DNA of 64,000 nucleotides, from assembly GCF_001693485.1 (NCBI RefSeq), contig NZ_MAXC01000043.1:372001-436000 (forward strand), in the 5' to 3' direction. Positions within the stretch are counted from its first letter, which is position 1; every line of letters begins with the position of its first letter. The stretch comes from Bradyrhizobium sp. LMTR 3 (lineage in GTDB: Bacteria > Pseudomonadota > Alphaproteobacteria > Rhizobiales > Xanthobacteraceae). Position numbers and translations under genes: made by a program. The notes below the pieces were generated by a model. It searched no databases and was not told the DNA's origin. It saw only the letters and a list, made by a program, of their open reading frames with translations. Of the stretch, positions 24,256-33,614 are shown piece by piece.

Positions 24256-25518
24256 TTAATGAGTGTTATCCTCGGCAAACCCTTCGCCTTCAATCACCCG
24301 AATACTCGCTGCATCGAGCAGATGCGCGCCAAAGCCGCCGAGCGCTAGTTTGATCGCCAGCTTCGGCGAAACCAGCATCACGGCTGCCGTCATCGCCAGC
24401 GGCACGGCGCTGATCCAGTCCGATTGCACCGGGGTGAGTTCTTCGCTGCTGCCGGCATAAGGCCCGCGCGCCGCAGCGAGATGCAGGCATTCCCTAAAGA
24501 TGTCAGGCCGCGTTCCGCCGCGCGCCGCACATCCGAGCAACGCCTGCATCGCCAGGTGCGTCAGCACGCCCTCACGGCTTGCGAGCAATGGAGCCGGCGT
24601 CTCGCCCAGCGAGATCAGAAGCAAAAGTCCGACGAGGTCGACGCCGGAGCGATAGGCATTCATCGGCTCGACCAGCCGCGGATTGCAATCGATCAGCAAT
24701 GGCGCGGTATCGACGTCCGGCATGATGTAATCGACCGACAGCGCGCCGTGCCAATCGAGCGCCCGGCCGATCTGCTCGACGTAAGCGCGAACGACCGGCC
24801 GGCTCACGCTCTGCTTGATCGCCTCGCCGCCGCCAATGCCCGCCGTGATCTGCCGATAGGCATGAAAGCCGAGCATCCGGCCACGGCAGAATACCGATTG
24901 CGCCTTCTCGGTAGTGCCTGCGACGAGGTCTTGCACCAGCACCTCCCCGGCGAACGCATCGCCGCCGCCGAGATCGTGCAGCGCGCGCATCAGGTCGTCC
25001 GCACTGCGCACGAACCAGATGCCGCGGCTGGCGGTGCCGACAGAAGTTTTCACGACGGCCGGAAGGCGAACCGCATCGCGCACCCCTTGCGCGGATTGCA
25101 CGATGCGCGTCGGCGGCTGCGGCAATCCCAACCGATCGAGCAGCCGGCTGAAGCCGGCCTTGCTATGCGCCTCGCGATAACTCTCGAAGTCCGGCAGCGC
25201 AATCCCGGCGCGGCCTTCGATGCGCTGAGCGACCCGCGCAAACAAAAATCCCTGCTCGTGCGTCGGCAGCAGCACGTCGAATTTTCCGCCGGCCAGCCGC
25301 CGCTCGACGAAGGCCAGGTAACCGGCGGGATCGTGCCGCAGTCCAGGGCAGTGGTGAAATTTGCGGACATAGCGCGAGAACCGCGACAGGCACCAGGGCG
25401 AAGGATCGCAGACCTCGACGTGATGGCCCGAAAGACCGAGAATCGTAATGGCCTCCCGGGCCGAGGTCGAGGAACCTTCGGAGACCAGTACCCGGAGCGG
25501 TTTTGAGGGATCAGGCAT
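24256..25518 (-). CDS. ATP-grasp domain protein
   Basis: 420 residues. N-terminal Rossmann-like part (LRVLVSEGSSTSAREAITIL) then the ATP-grasp lobes: VVKTSVGTASRGIWFVRSAD, AGEVLVQDLVAGTTEKAQSV, and the metal-binding strand PLLIDCNPRLVEPMNA. ATP-grasp enzymes ligate a carboxylate to an amine or thiol through an acyl-phosphate. No cognate biosynthetic neighbour is visible, so the substrates are unknown. The stop abuts a palindromic repeat; the promoter lies toward 25519-25692, a region with no other feature. Confidence 0.8.
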   Translation of the reverse strand: MPDPSKPLRVLVSEGSSTSAREAITILGLSGHHVEVCDPSPWCLSRFSRYVRKFHHCPGLRHDPAGYLAFVERRLAGGKFDVLLPTHEQGFLFARVAQRIEGRAGIALPDFESYREAHSKAGFSRLLDRLGLPQPPTRIVQSAQGVRDAVRLPAVVKTSVGTASRGIWFVRSADDLMRALHDLGGGDAFAGEVLVQDLVAGTTEKAQSVFCRGRMLGFHAYRQITAGIGGGEAIKQSVSRPVVRAYVEQIGRALDWHGALSVDYIMPDVDTAPLLIDCNPRLVEPMNAYRSGVDLVGLLLLISLGETPAPLLASREGVLTHLAMQALLGCAARGGTRPDIFRECLHLAAARGPYAGSSEELTPVQSDWISAVPLAMTAAVMLVSPKLAIKLALGGFGAHLLDAASIRVIEGEGFAEDNTH

Positions 25519-25692
25519 GCCGGATCATTGCCGCGTGGACCCGCCTTTGTCTCCCGATTTATTGGCGGCATGCGTACGCCCTGCCCTGCGCCGGGGCAGC
25601 CATGCAGCGGCATTCATGGACAAATAACAACCTGCCTATATTTTCAGCCGCGCCCAACCGGGCCGCAAGTTACACGGGATTTTTGAGCTGAC

Positions 25693-26907
25693 ATGGTCGA
25701 CATTCTGGCCGCACCGCAACAAGCCAAAGCGGACACTTCGCTGCGCACGCTCGCGGCGATTTCGATCGCCCATTGGGTCAGCCATTTCCATCTGTTCGTG
25801 TTGCCGATGCTGTTTCCATTCCTGAAGGTGCAGTTAGGTGTCGGCTACATCGAACTCGGCTTCGCGCTCACCGTGTTCGGCGTCGTCTCCGGCCTGACTC
25901 AGGCCCCGATCGGCTATCTCGCCGACCACATTGGCGCGCGAAAAGTGCTGCTGATCGGCCTGACGGTCGGCGGCCTCGCGCTGATCATGCTCGGCCTGCA
26001 TCTGAGCTACGTCTCGCTGATCATCTCGGCCGCGCTGCTCGGCCTTGCCAACAGCGTCTATCACCCCTGCGACTATGCGATCCTGTCGACACATATGGAC
26101 GAAGCGCGGATGGGCCGGGCGTTTTCGGTCCATACCTTTGCGGGTTTCCTTGGCGGTGCGGTGGCGCCCACGATCATGCTCATGCTGGTGACAGCCGTCG
26201 GCGGGCTCGGCGCGCTGATCGTGGCCGGCGCGGTCGGCCCTGCGGCAGCGCTGCTATTGATCGCAGTCAGAATTCCCGATGCCAGTTCAGCCGATCGCAA
26301 GACCGATGACGCTGCAGCGCCGCAGCAGAGCATCGTGACGCCTGCGATCATCGTGCTGACGATCTTCTTCATGCTGCTCGGCCTGTCCAGTGCCGGCATC
26401 AGCAATTTCGGCGTCGTTGCTCTGATGAGCGGCTATGGCGTGACATTCTCGGCCGCCAACATCGCGCTGACCGCCTATCTCGGCGCCAGCGCGGCCGGCG
26501 TGCTCGCCGGCGGCTATCTCGCCGACCGCACCAAGCGGCATGGCAATGTCGCCGCTGCGTGCTTTGCCATCAACGCCGTCATCATTACCATCATTGCGAC
26601 GATCAATTTGCCGTCGGTGGTGCTGACCGCCACCCTGGGGCTGGCCGGATTCCTCGGCGGCGTCATCGCCCCCTCACGCGACATGCTGGTGCGCAACGCG
26701 GCTCCTGCGGGCGCCGCGGGCCGCGCCTTCGGCATCGTCTCCACCGGCTTCAATTTCAGCGGCATACTCTCCCCGTTATTGTTCGGCTGGATCATGGATC
26801 AGAACCTGCCGCATTGGGTGTTCGGCGCCTCCGTCGCCTTCATGGTGCTGACGGTCCTGCTGGCGCTGGTGACCGACCGCAAGCCTGCGGAACCCGCGAA
26901 CGCGTAG
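25693..26907 (+). CDS. MFS transporter (fosmidomycin-resistance-like subgroup)
   Basis: 404 residues, 12 hydrophobic segments starting after SLRTLAAISIAHWVSHFHLF. The 'AHxxSHFHLFVLPMLFPFL' N-terminus and GYLADHIGARKVLLIGL motif-A loop resemble Fsr-type drug exporters. Cargo not deducible. Divergent from the ATP-grasp gene. Confidence 0.85.
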   Translation: MVDILAAPQQAKADTSLRTLAAISIAHWVSHFHLFVLPMLFPFLKVQLGVGYIELGFALTVFGVVSGLTQAPIGYLADHIGARKVLLIGLTVGGLALIMLGLHLSYVSLIISAALLGLANSVYHPCDYAILSTHMDEARMGRAFSVHTFAGFLGGAVAPTIMLMLVTAVGGLGALIVAGAVGPAAALLLIAVRIPDASSADRKTDDAAAPQQSIVTPAIIVLTIFFMLLGLSSAGISNFGVVALMSGYGVTFSAANIALTAYLGASAAGVLAGGYLADRTKRHGNVAAACFAINAVIITIIATINLPSVVLTATLGLAGFLGGVIAPSRDMLVRNAAPAGAAGRAFGIVSTGFNFSGILSPLLFGWIMDQNLPHWVFGASVAFMVLTVLLALVTDRKPAEPANA

Positions 26908-26997
26908 CTGCTCGGTGATGCATTCCTGAGCCTCGTCCCCGGCGGTTGACTGTACGAGGGGACGTCAGATGATGCGCCAACAAAAACCAGAACCGGG

Positions 26998-28749
26998 ATG
27001 GAAGCCATGACCTCGACCCCCGACCTCGTGATCCGCGGCGGCACTGTTGCCGATGGCAAGGGTGGCGACCTATTCGAAGCCGATGTTGCGATTGCAGGCG
27101 GCCGCATCACCGAAGTCGGCAAGGTCGCGGCAAAGGGCAAGGAAGAAATCGACGCCCGCGGCAAGCTGGTCACGCCGGGCTTCGTCGACGTCCACACCCA
27201 TTATGACGGCCAGGTCACCTGGAGCCAGGACATCACGCCCTCCTCGCAGAACGGCGTAACGACGGCGATCATGGGAAATTGCGGCGTCGGTTTCGCGCCG
27301 TGCCGTCCGGCCGACCATGTCCGGCTAATTCAATTGATGGAAGGCGTCGAGGATATTCCCGAGCCGGTGCTGAGCGCCGGCATCCCATGGGCCTGGGAGA
27401 GCTTTCCGGATTACATGGAGTGGCTGTCGAAAAGAAGCTTCGATATGGACATCGGCGCGCAACTGCCGCATGCGGCTCTGCGCGTCTATGTGATGGGCGA
27501 GCGCGGCGCGCGCCGCGATCCCTCGACATCAGACGACAACAAGGCGATGGCAGCATTGGCTGCCGACGCCGTGCGGGCAGGCGCGCTCGGCTTCTCGACC
27601 TCGCGCACGCTCAACCACCGTACCTCGACCGGCGATTTTACGCCGACGCTGAAGGCCGGCGAGGACGAACTGACCGCGATCGCGGCGGCGATGCATGCGC
27701 AGGGTCGCAGCGTCCTGCAATTCGTGCTCGATCTCTCCACCATCGACGAAGACCTGCCGATGATGCTGCGGGTCGCCGAGAACACCAAAATCCCGGTGTC
27801 GTTCTCGATCACCCAGAACGACAAGGCGCCGCAGCGCTGGCGCCAGACGCTCGACACCATCAGAGAGGCCTCGGTGCGCGGCCTCTCTATCACGGCGCAG
27901 ATCGCCGCCCGCCCGGTCGGACTGATGCTCGGGCTAGAACTGTCGCGCAACCCGTTCCAGACCCATCCGAGCTACCAGGCCATCGCGCATCTGCCGCTCG
28001 CCGAGCGGCTCGCCCGCCTGCGCCAGCCCGAAGTGCGCAAGTCGATCCTGAGCGAGCACGCCACCGCGACCGACGATCCACTGTTCTTCCGGCCGAACTA
28101 CGACAAGATGTACCTGCTTGGAAACCCGCCGGACTACGAGCAGCCGCCGGAGAATACGCTGGGTGCGCAGGCGAAGCGCGAGGGCAAACAGCCGGAAGAA
28201 CTCGCCTATGATGCGATGCTGACAGATGACGGCCGCGGCATGCTCTACGTGCCGTTCCTCAATTATGCCGACGGCAATCTCGATGCTGTCAGCGAAATGC
28301 TGCGCGATCCCAATGCCGTGCCGGGGCTATCAGATGGCGGCGCCCATTGCGGCATCATCTGCGACGCCAGTTTCCCAACCTATCTCCTGACGCACTGGAC
28401 GCGCGACCGCACCCGCGGCGAAAAACTGTCGATCCCGTTCGTCGTCGCCGCGCAATCGCGCAAGACCGCGCTCTCGGTCGGCCTCTACGACCGCGGCGTG
28501 ATCGCACCGGGCTTCAAGGCCGACGTCAACGTGATCGACTACGACCGCCTGCATCTGCATCCGCCGAAAGTGCATTACGACCTGCCGGTCGGCGGCCGCC
28601 GCCTGATGCAGCAGGTCGACGGCTATGACGCCACCATCGTCTCCGGCGTGGTGACGCAGCGCGCCGGCAACGCCACCGGCGCGCGCCCGGGCAAACTGGT
28701 GCGCGGCACGCAGGGAAGCAAGCCGCAGTTCGACGCGGCGGCGAGTTAA
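26998..28749 (+). CDS. Amidohydrolase, N-acyl-D-amino-acid deacylase-like
   Basis: 583 residues. The amidohydrolase metal site starts FVDVHTHYDGQ (His66, His68); the barrel continues with NGVTTAIMGNCGVGFAPCRP, and a late metal aspartate-type strand LSDGGAHCG. LVIRGGTVADGKGGDLFEAD and GVIAPGFKADVNVID are the usual small sandwich-domain flanks. D-aminoacylase-type enzymes hydrolyse N-acyl-D-amino acids; Bradyrhizobium has several paralogues of uncertain substrate. Start could also be ATG 27007. Confidence 0.85.
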   Translation: MEAMTSTPDLVIRGGTVADGKGGDLFEADVAIAGGRITEVGKVAAKGKEEIDARGKLVTPGFVDVHTHYDGQVTWSQDITPSSQNGVTTAIMGNCGVGFAPCRPADHVRLIQLMEGVEDIPEPVLSAGIPWAWESFPDYMEWLSKRSFDMDIGAQLPHAALRVYVMGERGARRDPSTSDDNKAMAALAADAVRAGALGFSTSRTLNHRTSTGDFTPTLKAGEDELTAIAAAMHAQGRSVLQFVLDLSTIDEDLPMMLRVAENTKIPVSFSITQNDKAPQRWRQTLDTIREASVRGLSITAQIAARPVGLMLGLELSRNPFQTHPSYQAIAHLPLAERLARLRQPEVRKSILSEHATATDDPLFFRPNYDKMYLLGNPPDYEQPPENTLGAQAKREGKQPEELAYDAMLTDDGRGMLYVPFLNYADGNLDAVSEMLRDPNAVPGLSDGGAHCGIICDASFPTYLLTHWTRDRTRGEKLSIPFVVAAQSRKTALSVGLYDRGVIAPGFKADVNVIDYDRLHLHPPKVHYDLPVGGRRLMQQVDGYDATIVSGVVTQRAGNATGARPGKLVRGTQGSKPQFDAAAS

Positions 28750-28775
28750 GCGGGCGCTGCTTCAATATACTCGGT

Positions 28776-28895
28776 GTCGTCCCTGCGAACGCAGGGACCC
28801 ATAACCACCGATGTGAATTGCTTGACCAAGACGTCTGCCACATCGCCATAGACGATAGGCCGCGGCGTATGGGTCCCTGCGTTCGCAGGGACGAC
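28776..28895. repeat. MITE-like palindromic element, family F
   Basis: GTCGTCCCTGCGAACGCAGG at one end and CCTGCGTTCGCAGGGACGAC at the other form long terminal inverted repeats (identical over 20 nt), with ACCCATAACCACCG and GCGTATGGGT inside. Related to 50363-50484, sharing the left end but with a different right end. Confidence 0.8.
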
Positions 28896-28910
28896 GGAAG
28901 GATTTGTGCT

Positions 28911-30209
28911 TCAAGCGAACTTCGGCTGCGCGACCGCCTGGGCCATCAACCGCTTGCGTTCCGTGTTCGGCCACAACAGCAGCAGGCCGAGTAACCCTGA
29001 CGCCGCCATGATCACGGCGTTGATGGTGAAGCCGGTCATGTAGCCGTCAAGCGGCACCGCCGCATTCTGAATCACGGCGCCCATCACGAACGGCGCGATC
29101 ATTCCCGCCAGCGTATAGATCGCGCCATAGATCGCGATCACGGCGCCGCGCTGCTGCACCGGGGTGAATTCGCCCAGCATCGGCGGACAGACCACATAGA
29201 TCGAGCCGCAGAGCCCGGAGCCGACGACGAGGAACGCGATCTGCCATCCAGCGCCGTTGACATAGGGCAGCACCGCAAGAATCAGCCCGCCGACGATCAG
29301 CGGCACAGAGCCGAGTACACCCCGAGCGCCGCGCGTCGTGTAGCCGCGCGTCAGCATCACCTGCGAAACCCAGCCCGTCAGCAGCACGATGGCCGCGCCG
29401 AACACCCAGGGCAGAACCGAAATCCAGCCTGCGTCCTTTTGCGAGAAGCCCAGCCCCTTGACGATGAATGGCGTGAACCAGGTGAGGCCGAGCGACAGCG
29501 CCCAATAGGCGCCGAAAGTCGCGGCGCAGCAGCCGATAAAGGTTCGCGAAGTCAGAAGCTGGAGATAAGGAACGCGCGGATCGGTTGCAGCCGTTGTAAC
29601 GGTCTGAACCAGCGGTCCCTCCTTGCCCATGACCAGCCACGCCGCTACCCACATCAGGCCGACGATGCCGAGCGCGCCGAACGCATAGTGCCAGCTATGA
29701 TTGACGATGATCCAGTTCAGTGCGGGCACCGCGAGGATCACCCCGAATGCCGAGCCCTGCGAGAGGATCGCGGTGGGTAGCGTCCGCTTCTCGTCGGGAA
29801 ACCACTTGTAGACCGCGTGCGCCGCTACCGCGAACGCGGGTCCCTCCCCTGCACCGAGGATGATGCGGCAGATCACCAGCGTCGTGAAACCGACGGTGCC
29901 GACCATCGGAAACTGCGCCACCGACCAGATCACCGCCATTGCGAGCAGCACCCAGCGCGTATCGACGCGGTTGACGATGAAGCCGACGACGATGGCCGAG
30001 ATGGAAAACAGGAAAAAGAACGAGGAGCCGAGAAAACCGAATTGTTCCGGCGAGAGCTTCAGCTCATCCATGATCGGGGCGCCCGCGAGCCCGACGACGA
30101 TCTTGTCGGCAAAGTTCACCAACATGAACAGAAACAGCAGGAAGGTGATTGTCCAGGCGCCCTTGGGCGTCCCCTTCGACGTCCCCTTGGGCGTCGCTTG
30201 CGCGGTCAT
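28911..30209 (-). CDS. MFS transporter (ACS/anion:cation symporter-like)
   Basis: 432 residues, 12 membrane segments, with the ACS-family style GEGPAFAVAAHAVYKWFPDEKR and ILSQGSAFGVILAVPALNWI. The first 18 residues contain a short repeat, TPKGTSKGTPKG, encoded by two 12-nt near-repeats, which may be replication slippage. Cargo unknown. Confidence 0.85.
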   Translation of the reverse strand: MTAQATPKGTSKGTPKGAWTITFLLFLFMLVNFADKIVVGLAGAPIMDELKLSPEQFGFLGSSFFFLFSISAIVVGFIVNRVDTRWVLLAMAVIWSVAQFPMVGTVGFTTLVICRIILGAGEGPAFAVAAHAVYKWFPDEKRTLPTAILSQGSAFGVILAVPALNWIIVNHSWHYAFGALGIVGLMWVAAWLVMGKEGPLVQTVTTAATDPRVPYLQLLTSRTFIGCCAATFGAYWALSLGLTWFTPFIVKGLGFSQKDAGWISVLPWVFGAAIVLLTGWVSQVMLTRGYTTRGARGVLGSVPLIVGGLILAVLPYVNGAGWQIAFLVVGSGLCGSIYVVCPPMLGEFTPVQQRGAVIAIYGAIYTLAGMIAPFVMGAVIQNAAVPLDGYMTGFTINAVIMAASGLLGLLLLWPNTERKRLMAQAVAQPKFA

Positions 30210-30468
30210 GGCTGCTTTCCCCGTATATCTTTGCTGGCTCTGTCGGATCGGCCGGTTCCAATGCTACAAGGCGCTTTGCGGGCAAGGCAACCGCGATTTT
30301 TACAAATGCCCGCCGAGCAACTGCCGGCTGGCGCGACAGGCGCACGTCACAACCGGATCACGATCGCGGCGCGGCGCGATTGAGGCCGTGATCGGGGACG
30401 CGTGCCCTGATATGTTGCATGCCATCACGTCGGGGGATTTTCATGGTCAGATCGGTCCATCATCGCGC

Positions 30469-31155
30469 ATGACCAAAGGCATTCCCAGTGCGACCGGCCC
30501 CGTGCTTCACGTGACCGGCCTGACCAAGAGCTACCGCACCGCCGGCGAAGAGGTCGCGGTGCTGCGCGGCGTGAACCTGACGGTCGCTGCCGGTGAGAGC
30601 GTCGCACTCACCGGCGAATCCGGCAGCGGCAAGAGCACGCTTTTGCACCTGATCGCCGGGCTCGATGCGGCCGACGGCGGCGAGATCAGGTTGGCGGATA
30701 CCTCAGTCGCCGAACTCAGCGATGCCGATCGGGCGGAAATGCGCCGCGACCGGCTCGGCCTGGTGTTTCAGCAATTCAACCTGGTCCCGAGCCTTACCGT
30801 GGAAGGCAACCTCGCTTTTCAGTCTCGCATCGCTGGCCGTCACGATGCGGCCTGGCACCGCGAACTGGTGGAGCGGCTCGGGCTCGGCCGCTTCCTGAAG
30901 CGTTATCCCGAGCAATTGTCCGGCGGTCAGCAACAACGCGTCGCGATCGGCAGGGCATTGGCGGTCAAGCCGCTCTTGCTGCTCGCAGACGAGCCGACCG
31001 GCAATCTCGACGAGGACACGGCGGACGAAGTGCTGGCGCTGGCGCGCGACCTGGTGACGCGCAGCGGCTGCGGTTTTCTGATGGTGACGCACAGCGTGCG
31101 GCTCGCAGCAACGCTCGACCGCCAGGTCAACCTCCATGCCGGGGTGATCGCGTGA
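30469..31155 (+). CDS. ABC transporter ATPase, LolD/MacB-like (AttE-like)
   Basis: 228 residues. Walker A GESGSGKST (49-57), Q-loop FQQFNLVPSLTVEGN, signature LSGGQQQRV and Walker B LLLADEPTGNLDEDTA. LolD/MacB-class ATPases power mechanotransmission pumps with FtsX-type permeases rather than direct translocation. The ATG at 30469 suits the family length; longer frames extend upstream without homology. Overlaps the permease start (GTGA). Confidence 0.88.
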   Translation: MTKGIPSATGPVLHVTGLTKSYRTAGEEVAVLRGVNLTVAAGESVALTGESGSGKSTLLHLIAGLDAADGGEIRLADTSVAELSDADRAEMRRDRLGLVFQQFNLVPSLTVEGNLAFQSRIAGRHDAAWHRELVERLGLGRFLKRYPEQLSGGQQQRVAIGRALAVKPLLLLADEPTGNLDEDTADEVLALARDLVTRSGCGFLMVTHSVRLAATLDRQVNLHAGVIA

Positions 31156-33614
31156 AACGCGCACTGTGGACGCTGGCCGTGCTGCTGAGCCATTGGCGGC
31201 GGCACCCGATGCAGTTGGCTACCCTGCTGATCGGGTTGATCTCGGCGACCGCGCTGTGGAGCGGCGTGCAGGCACTCAATCAGCAGGCGCGCACCTCCTA
31301 CGATCGCGCCGCCGCTACGTTTGGCGGCACGCGCACCGCCATGCTGGTCGCCCGCAACGGCCTAAGCTTCCCGCAAGAACTTTTTGTCGAGTTGCGCCGC
31401 GCCGGCTGGCCGGTCTCGCCGGTGCTGGAAGGCCGCATCCAGATCGAGGGACGGTCGTTGCGGCTGCTCGGCATCGAACCCGTTACGCTGCCCGCCGAAG
31501 TCGGCAACGCGCCGACGGTCGGCAAAGCCAGCCTGCAAACCTTCATGACCCCGCCGGGCGAAATGCTGGTGGCGCCGGAAACGCTTTCCGACCTCAAGCT
31601 CGCGGAGGGCACGCGCCCACAGGGCGATGGCGGCGCACCGCTGCCGCCGCTTCGCATGCAGCCGAACCTGGTGCCCGGCGTGCTGGTCGTCGACATCGGC
31701 ATTGCGCAGAGCCTCCTGAAAATGCCGGACCAGCTTTCGCGGCTCCTGATCGGCAAGGCGACAGGCAGGCACCCGCCGCTCGAAAGCGTTGCCGGCGACA
31801 AGCTTCGGCTGATCGAAGCCGATGCGGAGACCGACCTCGAACGCCTCACCGACAGTTTTCACCTGAACCTGACCGCGTTCGGGTTACTGTCGTTCTTTGT
31901 CGGCCTGTTCATCGTCAATTCGGCGATCGGGCTCGCCTTCGAGCAACGGCTGCCGACCTTGCGCACCTTGCGCGCCTGCGGCGTCTCCGCGCGGATGCTG
32001 AACATCGTGCTGGTGCTTGAGCTGGTGTCGCTGGCGCTGGTTGCGGGGCTGATCGGACTCGTGTGCGGCTACTTCATCGCCGGTGCGCTGCTGCCTGACG
32101 TCGCCGCATCGCTGCGCGGGCTCTATGGCGCGCAGATTCCGGGGCATCTCACGCTCAAGCCGCAATGGTGGATCGCGGGCATCGCGATCAGCATTTTAGG
32201 CGCACTCGCAGCGGCCGCTGCCAGTCTCACCAAGGCGCTGCGGCTGCCGTTGCTCGCCACCGCCCAGCCCTTCGCCTGGCAACAGGCGCAGCGGCGCTGG
32301 CTGACTTACCAGAGCGCGCTGGCGCTCGTGGCGTTCGCAGCGGCCGGCGGCTTTTTGTGGTTTGGCGATTCCCTGATTTCGGGCTTTGCCGTGCTCGCCG
32401 CAATAATGCTCGGTGCAGCGCTGATCCTGCCGATGTTTCTGGAAATCGTGCTGTCGCTTGGCCAGCGCTATGCACGAGCCCCGCTCGGAATCTGGTTCTG
32501 GGCCGACAGCCGCCAGCAATTGTCGGGATTGTCGCTCGCCTTGATGGCGCTGTTGCTCGCATTGGCGGTGAATGTCGGCGTCTCCACCATGGTCGAGAGT
32601 TTTTCCCGCACGTTTCTGGTCTGGCTGGACGGGCGGCTGGCGGCAGAAGTTTATGTCAACGCCGCCAACGACGCGCAGGCACACGAGATCAAGGCGTGGC
32701 TGCGCGAACGCCCCGAGGTCGAGGCGATCCTGCCTGGCGGCCGCGCCGATACGCAATTGGCGGGCGCGCCGCTCGAGGTGCTGGGCCTGCCTGATCACGC
32801 CACCTATCGCGACAACTGGCCGCTGCTGCAATCGACTGCGGATGTCTGGGTCAAGCTTCGCCCTGGCGATACGGCCCTTGTCAGCGAACAACTGGCGCGA
32901 CGGCTGCACCTCTCCCTCGGCGACCGCATCGAAGTGCCCGCTTCAGGCGGAAACTGGACGCTCAACGTGGTCGGCATCTATGCCGATTACGGCAACCCCA
33001 AGAGCCAGATCGCAGTGAACTTCGCCGCGCTGACGCGGCGCTTTCCGGAAATCCCGCTGACGCGCATGGGACTGCGGGTCGCCCCGCCAAAGATCCCGGC
33101 GTTGATCTCAGCACTGCAGGAAAAGTTCGGCCTCGACAATCGCAATGTCGCCGACCAGGCGACGATGAAGGCGGAATCGACGCGGATCTTCAACCGGACT
33201 TTCTCGGTCACGGCGGCGCTGAACGCCTTCACGCTCGGCGTCGCCGGCGTTGCGCTGCTGACGAGCCTCTTGACGCTTGCCAATTCCCGCCTGCCGCAAC
33301 TGGCCCCACTATGGGCGATCGGCGTCACGCGGCGGCGGCTCGCGGCCATCGAGCTGTTGAAGACGACCTCGGTGGCGCTGATCACCACCATCTTTGCGCT
33401 TCCGCTGGGTTTGCTGGTCGCCTGGTGCCTGCTTGCGATCGTCAACGTCAAGGCGTTCGGTTGGCGGTTGCCGTTTCATGTCTTTCCGCTGCAATTGCTG
33501 TGGCTCACCGGCGTCGCGATGGCGGCAGCGGTTGCGGCCTCCGCGCTCCCCGTCATCAGGCTGGCGCGCATGCAGCCGACCAGCCTGATCAGGATCTTTG
33601 CCAATGAGCGGTAG
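31152..33614 (+). CDS. FtsX-type ABC transporter permease (AttF/G-like)
   Basis: 820 residues from a GTG. Two MacB/FtsX modules: N-terminal TM at 20-40, a large periplasmic part to about 230, three TMs at about 240-360, then a repeat of the layout ending with TMs near 700, 745 and 785. LRTLRACGVSARML and LWAIGVTRRRLAAIELLKTT are the conserved FtsX coupling-loop motifs. Such proteins move lipids, lipoproteins or signals across the envelope. In the attE-H set of Agrobacterium this fused arrangement accompanies an AttH protein. Confidence 0.85.
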   Translation: MKRALWTLAVLLSHWRRHPMQLATLLIGLISATALWSGVQALNQQARTSYDRAAATFGGTRTAMLVARNGLSFPQELFVELRRAGWPVSPVLEGRIQIEGRSLRLLGIEPVTLPAEVGNAPTVGKASLQTFMTPPGEMLVAPETLSDLKLAEGTRPQGDGGAPLPPLRMQPNLVPGVLVVDIGIAQSLLKMPDQLSRLLIGKATGRHPPLESVAGDKLRLIEADAETDLERLTDSFHLNLTAFGLLSFFVGLFIVNSAIGLAFEQRLPTLRTLRACGVSARMLNIVLVLELVSLALVAGLIGLVCGYFIAGALLPDVAASLRGLYGAQIPGHLTLKPQWWIAGIAISILGALAAAAASLTKALRLPLLATAQPFAWQQAQRRWLTYQSALALVAFAAAGGFLWFGDSLISGFAVLAAIMLGAALILPMFLEIVLSLGQRYARAPLGIWFWADSRQQLSGLSLALMALLLALAVNVGVSTMVESFSRTFLVWLDGRLAAEVYVNAANDAQAHEIKAWLRERPEVEAILPGGRADTQLAGAPLEVLGLPDHATYRDNWPLLQSTADVWVKLRPGDTALVSEQLARRLHLSLGDRIEVPASGGNWTLNVVGIYADYGNPKSQIAVNFAALTRRFPEIPLTRMGLRVAPPKIPALISALQEKFGLDNRNVADQATMKAESTRIFNRTFSVTAALNAFTLGVAGVALLTSLLTLANSRLPQLAPLWAIGVTRRRLAAIELLKTTSVALITTIFALPLGLLVAWCLLAIVNVKAFGWRLPFHVFPLQLLWLTGVAMAAAVAASALPVIRLARMQPTSLIRIFANER

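Noticed and set aside
28911..28969. Possible truncation of the MFS transporter at its C-terminus
   Set aside because: The protein has all 12 membrane segments and a normal hydrophilic tail; a nearby repeat has not cut it.
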